The notes below the pieces were generated by a model. The model worked only from the letters and a program-made list of their open reading frames with translations. It was not told the origin of the DNA and made no database searches. A stretch of DNA of 64,000 nucleotides from Acanthopleuribacter pedis. Its GTDB lineage: Bacteria > Acidobacteriota > Holophagae > Acanthopleuribacterales > Acanthopleuribacteraceae. Made by a program: the position numbers and the translations under genes. The stretch is taken from contig NZ_JAFREP010000001.1 of the NCBI RefSeq assembly GCF_017377855.1, positions 372,001-436,000 on the forward strand, given 5' to 3'. Shown one piece after another: positions 44,288-52,562 of this stretch (positions are counted from its first letter, which is position 1; each line of letters starts with the position of its first letter).

Positions 44288-46804
44288 ATGTCCATCGAAG
44301 ATTTTCGAAACACGAAAACCCATCGTTCCGGTGGACCGCCGCCGCGTCCGCAATCGGAAGCCGGTGAATTTGACTCGGTTGTTCTGGGGATTCCTTACCA
44401 AATCGAAGCCAAGATCGGGCGCGGCGGCATGGGCACCGTGTACCGTGCGCGTCAAGAAGTTCCTAACCGCTTGGTGGCGCTCAAGCTGATTTCCGGCGGA
44501 CGGCTGGACCAAGAGTTTCAACTAAGGTTTAAATCCGAGTACGAAGTGTTGGCCTTGATGAATCATCCCAACGTCGCCGCCGTCTACGATGTGGGTTTAA
44601 CCAACTCAGGTGAATCCTACTTCACCATGGAATACGTGCCTGATAGCTGCAACATTCTCGAATATTGCCAGGGTGGCAATCTCTCGATTTCTGAGCGAAT
44701 GAACCTGTTTCTTCAAGTTTGCCGCGGGGTGATGCATGCCCACCAACACGCGGTCATTCATCGCGATCTTAAACCCGCCAACATTTTGGTACACGGCGGC
44801 GATCCCCTGGTGAAAATCATTGATTTCGGGATCGCCAAACAGCTTGAAAGTAATGAGCTGATGCATTACCAAACCCGACAGGGCGACTTGGTGGGAACAC
44901 CGGCCTACATGAGTCCTGAACAACTGGCGGGCGGTAAGGTGCTGGTGGATACCCGCAGTGATATTTACGCGTTGGGTTTAATTTTGTACCAACTTGCGAC
45001 CGATTTGCCGCCGTTTGACCGTAAATCGATGGCCAACATGACCTACGACGCCTGCCTGCGTCATTTCCGGGAAGTCGGTCCCGAGCCGGCCCGGGAGCGC
45101 AACGCCACCGTCAGTGCCGATTTGGACGCCGTCATTGGAAAGGCCTTGGCCAAGGATGTAGAGAAACGTTACGCGACCGTGGAGGCTTTTGCCGCCGACG
45201 TACAGAACATACTTGAGAACCGACCGGTTTCGGCGCGTCCCCGTGGTTTCTTTTATCTTGCGGGCAAATTTTTGCGACGGAACCGATTTCGGTTCGTCTT
45301 TTCCGCGGCCTGTGGGGCGATGCTGCTTGCCGCGTTTGGTTTGCAATGGCTGCATCGGCAACACCAATTTGCACGTGAGTCCGCGGAATCGCTCAACGAT
45401 TTAATGGAAGCCGTCCAATGGACGCCCAATCCCAATTTCATTTCCCAGGGCAAAGAACTGGCGGCCCTGCGGCAGTTGGAAAAAGATTTGAATTGGCCGG
45501 GACGGGAAGATCGGCTTAAAGCCAAAACCCATAACACCTTGGGCGAAGTTTACTTCCAGCTTGATCAGGCTGATTTTGCCATCGTCCATTTCAAAAAAGC
45601 GCTTGAGAGCGATGTCGGTGCGCTGGACGAGCATAAAACCCCGGTGCGGATTGATTACCATTTAAACCTTTCCCGCGCTTACCGCGCCAAAGGTGAGGTG
45701 GAACGGGCGATTGCCCAGGCACGTGCCGCCAAAAAGCTGATCGACAACCCCGCGGTGACCGTGCAAGAAGCGGTGGTGAATGTCCATTTGGCCGCGGCCT
45801 TGTCGCAATCGGAAGAGGGCGCCTTTGAGGCGGAAAACCTGCTGATTCGGGCGATTGACGTGTTGCGCGCGGTTGAAGGTGAGACCCATGATGATTTTTT
45901 ATTGGGTGTCGGCTGTTTGGCCGACCTTTACCAGCGGCAACGCAAGTACAGCCGCGCGGAGGTCTACTACCGCATCGTTTTGGAGAAGCGGCCCTTGGTG
46001 GAAGGGTTGAGTTCGCCGCCGTTACTCTCGGCCCAGAATAACTTGGCATTTTGCCTGCGGCGACAAGGGCGTTTCGACGAGGCGGAAGCGCTTTTGCGAC
46101 AGTCGCTTGCGATTCGTAAGGACGCTTTTCCCGAGCGACACCCTTCCGTTGTGCGCGGTATGGATAGCTTGGGCCGTCTTTTGCTTGTAACCGGCGAGTT
46201 CGAAGAGGCCGCCGCCTTGTACCGCCAAATTGTGGCGCACCTTCGTGCCAAGGGCGATTGTTCCGGGGGACTCAAGATGGTGAACCACTTGGCCCGCGCT
46301 TTGTGGGCGATGCAGGATTACGAGGGCGCGCTCGCTGTCTTGAAGGACATGTTGGCCCGATGTGAAGGTGCCGCGAACCCGGACCAACGGTCTTTGCGAA
46401 CCGCAAATATTCTGGGTCAATACCAACTGGAATGCGGCATGCCCCGGCAGGCTTTGGTCACGGCTTTTCCCTTTATTGCCGCCGATGATGTGCAAGCCCC
46501 GAAAAAGAGGTTGCACGTGAGCCGTTACATTGAAGCGCGTGCTTTTTATGAAATTGGGGCGTCGGATATCGCGCTTGATTTGTTTTACCGCTTGGCAGCC
46601 GAGTTGACCGGGGATCCAATGGCTGAAGATGAACTGGCCTTGCGGGTTCACGCCTATATCTCGCTTGCTCAGTTCGCCGAGGGGGATCGCTCGGGTTTAC
46701 CCATCTTGCAGGCGTACCTGGCCAAGATCGATGCGGCGGAGAACCCAAAATTGGTTCGGGAGATCGTCCAATTGCTTGACAACCCTCCCGAACCAAAATT
46801 TTGA
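44288..46804 (+). CDS. Membrane Ser/Thr protein kinase with C-terminal TPRs
   Basis: 838 residues. Kinase domain at about 36-315, with all catalytic features: glycine loop IGRGGMGTVYRA (43-54), Lys66 in VALKLI, HRDLKPANI (158-166), DFGIAK (179-184), and GTPAYMSPEQ with the SPE at 209-211. The residue set is Hanks-type of the PknB group. One membrane helix at about 334-355 (FRFVFSAACGAMLLAAFGLQWL). The periplasmic or distal half contains TPRs (AKTHNTLGEVYFQLDQADFAIVHFKKALE; LLSAQNNLAFCLRRQGRFDEAEALLRQSLAIRKDAFPERHPSVV), like kinase-TPR signalling proteins of Myxococcus and Acidobacteria. Probably a sensor that phosphorylates proteins in response to a bound partner. Confidence 0.93.
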   Translation: MSIEDFRNTKTHRSGGPPPRPQSEAGEFDSVVLGIPYQIEAKIGRGGMGTVYRARQEVPNRLVALKLISGGRLDQEFQLRFKSEYEVLALMNHPNVAAVYDVGLTNSGESYFTMEYVPDSCNILEYCQGGNLSISERMNLFLQVCRGVMHAHQHAVIHRDLKPANILVHGGDPLVKIIDFGIAKQLESNELMHYQTRQGDLVGTPAYMSPEQLAGGKVLVDTRSDIYALGLILYQLATDLPPFDRKSMANMTYDACLRHFREVGPEPARERNATVSADLDAVIGKALAKDVEKRYATVEAFAADVQNILENRPVSARPRGFFYLAGKFLRRNRFRFVFSAACGAMLLAAFGLQWLHRQHQFARESAESLNDLMEAVQWTPNPNFISQGKELAALRQLEKDLNWPGREDRLKAKTHNTLGEVYFQLDQADFAIVHFKKALESDVGALDEHKTPVRIDYHLNLSRAYRAKGEVERAIAQARAAKKLIDNPAVTVQEAVVNVHLAAALSQSEEGAFEAENLLIRAIDVLRAVEGETHDDFLLGVGCLADLYQRQRKYSRAEVYYRIVLEKRPLVEGLSSPPLLSAQNNLAFCLRRQGRFDEAEALLRQSLAIRKDAFPERHPSVVRGMDSLGRLLLVTGEFEEAAALYRQIVAHLRAKGDCSGGLKMVNHLARALWAMQDYEGALAVLKDMLARCEGAANPDQRSLRTANILGQYQLECGMPRQALVTAFPFIAADDVQAPKKRLHVSRYIEARAFYEIGASDIALDLFYRLAAELTGDPMAEDELALRVHAYISLAQFAEGDRSGLPILQAYLAKIDAAENPKLVREIVQLLDNPPEPKF

Positions 46805-46846
46805 CGCAAACCCGCGCTACGAACCGCGACCGGCCCGTTTTTCCTC

Positions 46847-47158
46847 GCCCGCATTTCTCACAAGGAATTCTGCTGCGGGGCAAGCCTTGCGATTACGAGG
46901 GGGCGGCCATCCGCGGGGCGGCCATCCGCGGGGCGGCCATCCGCGGGGCGGCCATCCGCATTACTCAGTCGAGCCGCCTTCGCCTCAGTTGCTACGCCGA
47001 AAGGTCGGCCCCGCGAAAGGTCGGCCCCGCGAAAGGTCGGCCCCGCGAAAGGTCGGCCCCGCGAAAGGTCGGCCCCCTGTTCCGTGGCTTGGTCGTAATC
47101 TTCGTACTCACAAGTCGTTCAGCTTCTCGCGACGAATCCTTGTGAGATATGCGGGCTA
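46847..47158 (+). repeat. Element A copy 4 (with two internal arrays)
   Basis: 312 bp. Left end GCCCGCATTTCTCACAAGG 43 bp after the kinase stop; right end CCTTGTGAGATATGCGGGCTA, whose last three bases are the stop codon of the convergent gene at 47156. Two arrays: four 15-bp units (GGGGCGGCCATCCGC) in the left arm and five 16-bp units (GGTCGGCCCCGCGAAA) at 47003-47082 in the right arm. It fills the gap between two convergent genes. Confidence 0.92.
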
Positions 47159-47908
47159 GAAGGTATGTGTTGCGGGAATGATGATGACGACCACTTGCCG
47201 GGTGCTACCAACGCCTTCGGGGTCCTCGAGTGGGTCTTCGTCCTCTTCGTCAATAATGGCGTAGGGGTCGTTGTTGAAAACCAGGCCCGCGTTGGTGTCG
47301 GTGGCGGGGAGGGTGAGGATGACGATCTGTTGGGTTGAACCGACGCCCTCGGGGTCCTCAAGGGGATCTTCGTCCTCTTCGTCAATCATGGCGTAGGGGT
47401 CGTTGTTGAAAACCAGACCGGCGTTGGCGTCGGCGGCGGGAAGGGTGAGGATGAGGATCTGTTGGGTTGACCCGACGCCTTCGGGGTCCTCGAGTGGGTC
47501 CTCGTCCTCTTCGTCAATAATGGCGTAGGGGTCGTTGTTGAAAACCAGGTCGGCGTTGGCGTCGGCGGCGGGAAGGGTGAGGATGAGGATCTGTTGGGTT
47601 GAACCGACACCCTCGGGGTCTTCGAGGGGGTCCTCGTCCTCTTCATCAATAATGGCGTTCTGGTCCAGGTCCCCGAGAAGCCTGGGTCGGTCGGCGAGCA
47701 ACGGGTCAAATCCATCGTAGATTTCAACCAGGCCATCCTTTGTCACAACTTGGAAAAGCTGATCGGCGTATTCGATTTGGAAGGGTTGTGCCTGGATCGA
47801 AACATGGGTCCGAATCATGTTTTGATCGATGAAGGTTTTTACAGGTTCGGCGGCAATGATAGTCAAAGTATGAATGAACAAAATGAATACGAAAAATGGC
47901 TTAAACAT
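47156..47908 (-). CDS. Secreted acidic tandem-repeat protein, probably truncated by element A
   Basis: 250 residues; AGGAG before the ATG. Signal peptide at 1-20 (FFVFILFIHTLTIIAA|EP). Residues 86-250 are about four near-identical 44-residue repeats (NDPYAIIDEEDEDPLEDPEG, VGSTQQILILTLPAADANA, LVFNN; 132 bp in DNA), each with a dense Asp/Glu cluster suited to calcium or cation binding. The last repeat breaks off in VIIIPATHTF, where the others read ILTLPATDTNAGLVF, and the stop codon TAG is the end of element A copy 4. The original protein may have had more repeats. No known family; a surface or matrix role is only a guess. A hairpin (47930-47954) lies in its leader. Confidence 0.75.
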   Translation of the reverse strand: MFKPFFVFILFIHTLTIIAAEPVKTFIDQNMIRTHVSIQAQPFQIEYADQLFQVVTKDGLVEIYDGFDPLLADRPRLLGDLDQNAIIDEEDEDPLEDPEGVGSTQQILILTLPAADANADLVFNNDPYAIIDEEDEDPLEDPEGVGSTQQILILTLPAADANAGLVFNNDPYAMIDEEDEDPLEDPEGVGSTQQIVILTLPATDTNAGLVFNNDPYAIIDEEDEDPLEDPEGVGSTRQVVVIIIPATHTF

Positions 47909-48461
47909 GGCTGACTCCTAACTGGTCATGCCTTTCAACCTCGCGGTTGAAGGCGCACGTCTCCCATGCCCCCGTGAAAGGGCCGGCGGGACGGTCGGCT
48001 CATGATCCCGTTTGGGTTGGGGAGGTCGGTGTCATCCCCTTTAAAACCCGATGATTGACGCAAAAGGTCGTGCCGGCTTTGATGCCGTGTCGGGAACCTT
48101 GATCAATCGGTTCTCTGACAGCATCTTGTTTTTGCTCGGCCTCGTGGCGGGCTTGTTGGGGCATGTCACGCGCGCATTTCTGGTCAGGCAGAAAGCTGGA
48201 ACGCAATACGCGCTGTTCATGAGCATTTTGGTTCGGTCGGCTGGAGGGGCTGAACTGACTTTGTGATATTCAAAGCCGGATCGTTTGCTAACCGACACTT
48301 ACCTTAATTGCCAAGACCATGCCAATTTTAGAAAAACATATAAGATTTTTATTGCAAGGTGCTTATGTGTTTGTGGGCCATGTTGCGGCATCATGTCAAT
48401 CTTTGTCAAAGTCGACCTTACAAAAAAAATAACGTTAATTAACGACATTGCTTCTTCGGTT
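47909..48461. other. Intergenic region, no convincing gene
   Basis: About 550 bp between two leftward genes, the right half notably AT-rich (around 48320-48450). Contains the hairpin GCCTTTCAACC-tcgc-GGTTGAAGGC at 47930-47954 in the leader of the repeat protein. A short open frame at 48051-48266 (+) has one hydrophobic stretch but no ribosome binding site, so I do not call it. Confidence 0.4.
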
Positions 48462-50042
48462 TTAAACGGGCGGTGTGCCGTCGGGCCAAATCCGTTTGCA
48501 GCGCCGCCGCAGCGCCGAAGCGGAAACGCACAACTGGTCCGCTGCTATTTGCAAATCGCCACCACATTCACGTAGCGCGACCAAAATGATGTCGGCCTCA
48601 AGTTCCGAGGCTTTGTGGAGGCCGGGGATTTTTTTCATGAGTAGGTATAAGGCGCCGCGCGAGATGCCGAGCCGGTCGGCGCCGGCTTGAATATCCCAGC
48701 GCGCGGTGCGCAGGGCCTCGCGAACTTCGTCATGGGACAGCTGCGACGGTTTGGTGCGTTTCTTAGGTGCTTCGAGCACGGGCTTCGGCGTTTGTTCTTC
48801 TGCCTGTTTCACCACGGCGGTGGGGTCGGATAAGGATTCCGTCAGGGTGGCGGTTGCGGTGAGGTAGGGTCGGCCGCGATTGGCGACCAAAAGCTGTTGT
48901 ACCGAGTTGCGCAATTGACGGACGTTGCCGGGCCAGGGGCATTCCAGCAATTGCACCATCAACTTGGTTGGGATCCAGGGTGTGATGTAGGGATCCTTAG
49001 GTGTTATTCGCGCTAATTCTTGGAGTTCCTCCAAGATTGGTTGGGCGAAATGGAGGAACAGACGGCCCAAATCTTCCAAGCGTTTGGCCAGTGGTGGCAA
49101 TTTGATTTCATAACCCGCGAGGCGGTGGAACAAAGGCGCCTTAAACGCATCCACCTCCATTTTGCTTTCCAGGTTGGCGTCCGTTGCCGCCAAGAACCGC
49201 GTATCGAAGGCGATGTTTTTCTGGGCACCGACCGGGGCGATCTCGCGGGTTTCCAAGGCACGCAGCAACATGACTTGAATTTCGGGTGAGGTTTCGCCGA
49301 TCTCGTCCAAAAAAAGCGTGCCGTCTTGGGCCGAACGGAAGTAACCCAGTTGGTTTTGTTGTGAGCCGGTGTAAGCGCCTTTGACCGCGCCGAACAGTTC
49401 GCTGGCCGCCAGGCTCGCTGGGATGGCGCCCATGTTCACCGAAACAAAGGGTCCGCGGCGGTTGCCGGCCTCGTGGATCGCCGTGGCGACCAGTTCTTTG
49501 CCCGTTCCTGAACCGCCGCGCAGCAGTACCGGACAGGACAGATCCGCAACCAAGCTGATTTCTTTGCGCAGTTTGCGTACCGCTTCGCTGTGGCCCACCA
49601 AACCGTGGTGGACGACTTGGCGGGTGAGCAGGGGGCCGTGATGAAGCCATAACACAATGCGGTTTGCGAGCACCAAGTGCACGCCGCGTTCGAGTTCTTT
49701 GAGAAAGACCGCGCGGGGTTCCGTGAGGGTTTCCCCGTTGAGGACCGCCTGCCCTTTGCCGTTGGGATGGATCACCAATTGGCGACCCGTTCCGAAATCA
49801 AACTGGATGGGGGCGCGGCTGAGGAAGGGATCGGCCAAAGGCGACAGTAGGTAGCTGTCTGGATTCATGAAATCCGGGGCGATCCGCGATAACGCCATGT
49901 CTTTGCTCTGAAGCTGGTAGACATCGCCGATGCGACTGGGAATCGGATGGCTCACGATGGTGAAGGTTGGGAAACGGCGCGTTTCCTCCTCGGTCAACGT
50001 TTGCGAGGGTTCGGTTGCGGCATGGAGATGGTCTAAGTTCAT
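48462..50042 (-). CDS. Sigma-54-dependent activator with FHA-like sensor and two Fis-type HTHs
   Basis: 526 residues. N-terminal about 25-135 is a degenerate FHA-like domain (FTIVSHPIPSRIGDVYQL, DPFLSRAPIQFDFGTGRQLVIHP, VLNGE, ELERGVHLVLANRIVLWLHH). AAA+ domain at 146-385: Walker A LLRGGSGTGKELVA (about 173-186), sigma-54 contact loop GAYTGS (222-227, consensus GAFTGA), Walker B TLFLDEIGE (242-250), CPWPGNVRQLRN. After a linker there are two helix-turn-helix segments: EVREALRTARWDIQAGADRLGISRGALYLLMKK and ADIILVALRECGGDLQIAADQLCVSASALRRRCKR. It would activate RpoN promoters, perhaps under control of kinase phosphorylation sensed by the FHA part. Target genes unknown. Confidence 0.92.
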   Translation of the reverse strand: MNLDHLHAATEPSQTLTEEETRRFPTFTIVSHPIPSRIGDVYQLQSKDMALSRIAPDFMNPDSYLLSPLADPFLSRAPIQFDFGTGRQLVIHPNGKGQAVLNGETLTEPRAVFLKELERGVHLVLANRIVLWLHHGPLLTRQVVHHGLVGHSEAVRKLRKEISLVADLSCPVLLRGGSGTGKELVATAIHEAGNRRGPFVSVNMGAIPASLAASELFGAVKGAYTGSQQNQLGYFRSAQDGTLFLDEIGETSPEIQVMLLRALETREIAPVGAQKNIAFDTRFLAATDANLESKMEVDAFKAPLFHRLAGYEIKLPPLAKRLEDLGRLFLHFAQPILEELQELARITPKDPYITPWIPTKLMVQLLECPWPGNVRQLRNSVQQLLVANRGRPYLTATATLTESLSDPTAVVKQAEEQTPKPVLEAPKKRTKPSQLSHDEVREALRTARWDIQAGADRLGISRGALYLLMKKIPGLHKASELEADIILVALRECGGDLQIAADQLCVSASALRRRCKRIWPDGTPPV

Positions 50043-50358
50043 AGGGTGATCGATTGTTTCATTAAAGATGGACCTTGGGCCGGCGCCATGGTGTGCGGGG
50101 CGATTGGTCGGAATGCGCTATGGGTCCGAGAACAGAGCCGAAAGTGTGCGATTCTTGGCGGTACACTTTAGGCAGAGGAACGGCGGTTTTTCAGTATCTT
50201 AGGTTGGGCTCTTTCTTTCGCGCAATGTCTTTTTTCTGGATCAACTTATCGACCGAGCGGACCTTTGTCGGCCGAATCACGCTATTGCAGGGAAAGGGGC
50301 AAAGGTTCCCGGTTTCGGATCCGTGGCATAATAATAAGTAACGATCTTTGAGGTACCA
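50043..50358. other. Divergent intergenic region
   Basis: 316 bp between the sigma-54 activator and the gene at 50359. It should carry promoters for both. I searched for -24/-12 boxes and clear -35/-10 pairs and found none I trust. No gene. Confidence 0.4.
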
Positions 50359-51744
50359 ATGCGTGATTCAGTCGCCCAGTGGGTGGGCCGTTACCGACGC
50401 GAACTATTTTTTGGCTTGTGGCGCCGCGCGTATTTTTTTCACAGTGTTTGGTGGCTGCCCGCCGCCGCCTGTTGGGTGCTCGGCGCGCGCTTGCTCCAGC
50501 TAACACCTGGTTTCGGGTTCTTTTTTTTAATTGCGCTGCCCGTGCCCATGCTTACCGCTTGGTGGGCCGCGCGTCGTGCGTTGCCTTCGTCGGAACGGCT
50601 GGCCGCCGATTTGGATGCGCGGTATGCCTGCGGGGGTTTGCTGTTGGCCCACGATCAGGACGGGGGCGAATCCTGGGCCGACCATCTTCCCGAAGAGCGG
50701 GTTCCCAAGGTAAGCGTTCGTTTGGGTTACTCCCTACCCTGGACGTTGGTTGCTTGGGGGTTTCTTGCCGCGATGTTTCTGCTTCCCGAGGTTTGGTTCC
50801 AAACCGAATCGGCCGCGCCGATCATGATTCAAAGTCAGCTTGTCGAGAAAGAGCAGCAGATTAACCTGCTGGAAGAAGAAACCTTAATCGAACGACACGA
50901 AGCGGAGCAGTTGCGCAAAACGCTGCGCCAGGTTCGTCGTGAAGCGGAGCAAGGGAACCCGGCGGAAACCTGGCAAGCATTGGATGCGATGCAGCGGACC
51001 ATGGACCGCCAGGCCCGTACCGCTTTTCAAAATCGCAAACAAAACATCGAGCAGGCGCAAATGACCGCGGCGCTGGGGCAACGGCTCAACAACAGCACGC
51101 TAAGTGACGAAGCTTGGCAAGAAGCCTTTGAAGACTACCAACAGTGGACCTCGGACCTTCGCGCGGATAACGCGGTGTTCGACCAGGCTTTTTCGGAAGT
51201 CGGTGACCTCAAGGGTTTGGACCGCGCCGAAGCCGGCGCCAAGCTGGTTGAACTCTCTCGGGTTGTCAAACTCAGCAAAGAAGAATTGGAAGCGCTGCGC
51301 AAGCGCCTGAAAGAAGGCAAGCTGGGTGATGCCGACACCGGTGTCCTCGTTGATGGAGATCTTGACGGGGACGAAGCGCTCGCGGCCTATTTGGCCGCGG
51401 CGGGTTCCGCGCCGCCCTCGGTTCGTTTTTTGGCGCCCGGCGGTGCCGGCACGAGCCGCGGGCCCGGCTCCGTAGCCATTCAGTGGTCTGGCAAAACACC
51501 TGACGGCAAAGATCCCTTTGAAGCGGTGTTGTTGCCCGAGGGGGCGTCGGGCCGCGACAACAGCAGTGTGCGCTTGGCGGTGGGTAGCGAGGCGCCCGAG
51601 GCCGATGGGCGCGCGCGCTCCAGCGGCCTCGACGGGCGCAATGTCGCGACCGGCGGTACCGGCAGCGCCAACCGCCAACAGGTATTGCCGCGGCATCGCG
51701 CCGCGGTCGGCCGCTATTTCGAACGCAACGACAAGGAACGCTAA
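50359..51744 (+). CDS. Membrane protein with coiled coil, unknown function
   Basis: 461 residues; GAGGT before the ATG. Three hydrophobic helices in the first 155 residues (VWWLPAAACWVLGARLL; FGFFFLIALPVPMLTAWW; LPWTLVAWGFLAAMFLLPEVW). Between the second and third is a conserved-looking cytoplasmic loop (LPSSERLAADLDARYACGGLLLAHDQDG). Residues 170-340 are a long Gln/Glu/Arg coiled coil (EKEQQINLLEEETLIERHEAEQLRKTLRQVRREAEQ). The tail is Gly/Ser-rich and disordered, ending in NRQQVLPRHRAAVGRYFERND, a motif like that at the C-terminus of some proteins near MoxR/BatA clusters. I cannot name a family. Its stop codon TAA is directly followed by the mobA ATG. Confidence 0.72.
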   Translation: MRDSVAQWVGRYRRELFFGLWRRAYFFHSVWWLPAAACWVLGARLLQLTPGFGFFFLIALPVPMLTAWWAARRALPSSERLAADLDARYACGGLLLAHDQDGGESWADHLPEERVPKVSVRLGYSLPWTLVAWGFLAAMFLLPEVWFQTESAAPIMIQSQLVEKEQQINLLEEETLIERHEAEQLRKTLRQVRREAEQGNPAETWQALDAMQRTMDRQARTAFQNRKQNIEQAQMTAALGQRLNNSTLSDEAWQEAFEDYQQWTSDLRADNAVFDQAFSEVGDLKGLDRAEAGAKLVELSRVVKLSKEELEALRKRLKEGKLGDADTGVLVDGDLDGDEALAAYLAAAGSAPPSVRFLAPGGAGTSRGPGSVAIQWSGKTPDGKDPFEAVLLPEGASGRDNSSVRLAVGSEAPEADGRARSSGLDGRNVATGGTGSANRQQVLPRHRAAVGRYFERNDKER

Positions 51745-52365
51745 ATGGTGCCTGTGCCGGCGGCGCGCGTAGAACAGGCGGTGATCCTGATCGGCGGAGG
51801 GTCCACCCGCATGGGGCGCGATAAGGCGAGCATCCCGCGCGAGGGTCTGCCCCAGGCGCTGTACCTAGCCCATTTGTTACGCCCCTTTTCGGCGCGGGCC
51901 CCACTGTGGTTGGGGCGGCCCAGTCCCGAGTTGGCCCAACATCAGGCGCGCCTCGCGCCGGACATCAGGTGGCTTGCCGACCCAACCCCCGAGCGCCAAG
52001 GACCCGCGGCCGGCTTGGCCGCCCTGTATGCCGGTTCCGACGCGGCCGATTTTTTGGTTTTGGCGGTAGACCTGTTTTGGTTGACGGAACCGGCGATTGC
52101 CTGGCTCCTGGCGCTGCGAAGCGGACGTCGCGCGGTGCGGCCGTTGCTGCCGGGGCGGCCCTTCGGGGAGCCCTTGTGTGCGTGGTACCGGCGCGATGCC
52201 TTGACCGCGATGGTGGCGCGGTTTGACGCCGGGGAACGCGCGGTATCTCGAGCCTTGGATCCCGCGACAGGTTGCGATGTACCCGTACCCGCCGCCTTGG
52301 TGCCTTGTTTTCGGAATGGAAACGAGCCGGAAGCTTTGCGCGACGGCGGTTTTTCCCTGATGTGA
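51745..52365 (+). CDS. mobA: MobA-like molybdenum cofactor guanylyltransferase
   Basis: 206 residues; the ATG comes immediately after the previous TAA, so translation is coupled. NTP-transferase signature VILIGGGSTRMGRDKASIPREG at about 13-34 (family LAGGxSxRMGxDKAxL), then DPTPERQGPAAGLAAL (usually D..p..GPLaGi.aaL) and FLVLAVDLFWLTEPAIAWL (usually D.P.l). ALDPATGCDVPV and NEPEAL complete the pattern. MobA attaches GMP to molybdopterin in the cytoplasm. The D-x-P of the metal site is D-L-F here, so specificity could differ (a MobA-like transferase of another cofactor). No other moa/mob genes nearby. Confidence 0.85.
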   Translation: MVPVPAARVEQAVILIGGGSTRMGRDKASIPREGLPQALYLAHLLRPFSARAPLWLGRPSPELAQHQARLAPDIRWLADPTPERQGPAAGLAALYAGSDAADFLVLAVDLFWLTEPAIAWLLALRSGRRAVRPLLPGRPFGEPLCAWYRRDALTAMVARFDAGERAVSRALDPATGCDVPVPAALVPCFRNGNEPEALRDGGFSLM

Positions 52366-52562
52366 AAGCTGTCTTGGGTCCAGGTGACAGGTGCGGCGTC
52401 GGCCGTTAAGGATGCCGCCGCGCCGGCCACCGCCCGTGCCGGACCAAAAGGTTTGGGTCCGAATGGCAAGGCGCGGTTTCAGGTGTTGGGTAGGCCGGTT
52501 CTTGTGTCGTCGCGTCGATGGGTTCGCCGAGGCGCTCACAAAGGCCTCACATGTGCGACCCA

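Noticed and set aside
46801-47145. Arg/Gly/Pro-rich open frames within element A copies
   Set aside because: They follow the 15/16-bp repeats and vary with repeat number; similar frames occur in all copies and probably account for spurious hypothetical proteins in annotations.
48051-48266. Small membrane protein (+ strand, 71 codons)
   Set aside because: One hydrophobic stretch only, no ribosome binding site, and an equally open frame on the opposite strand.
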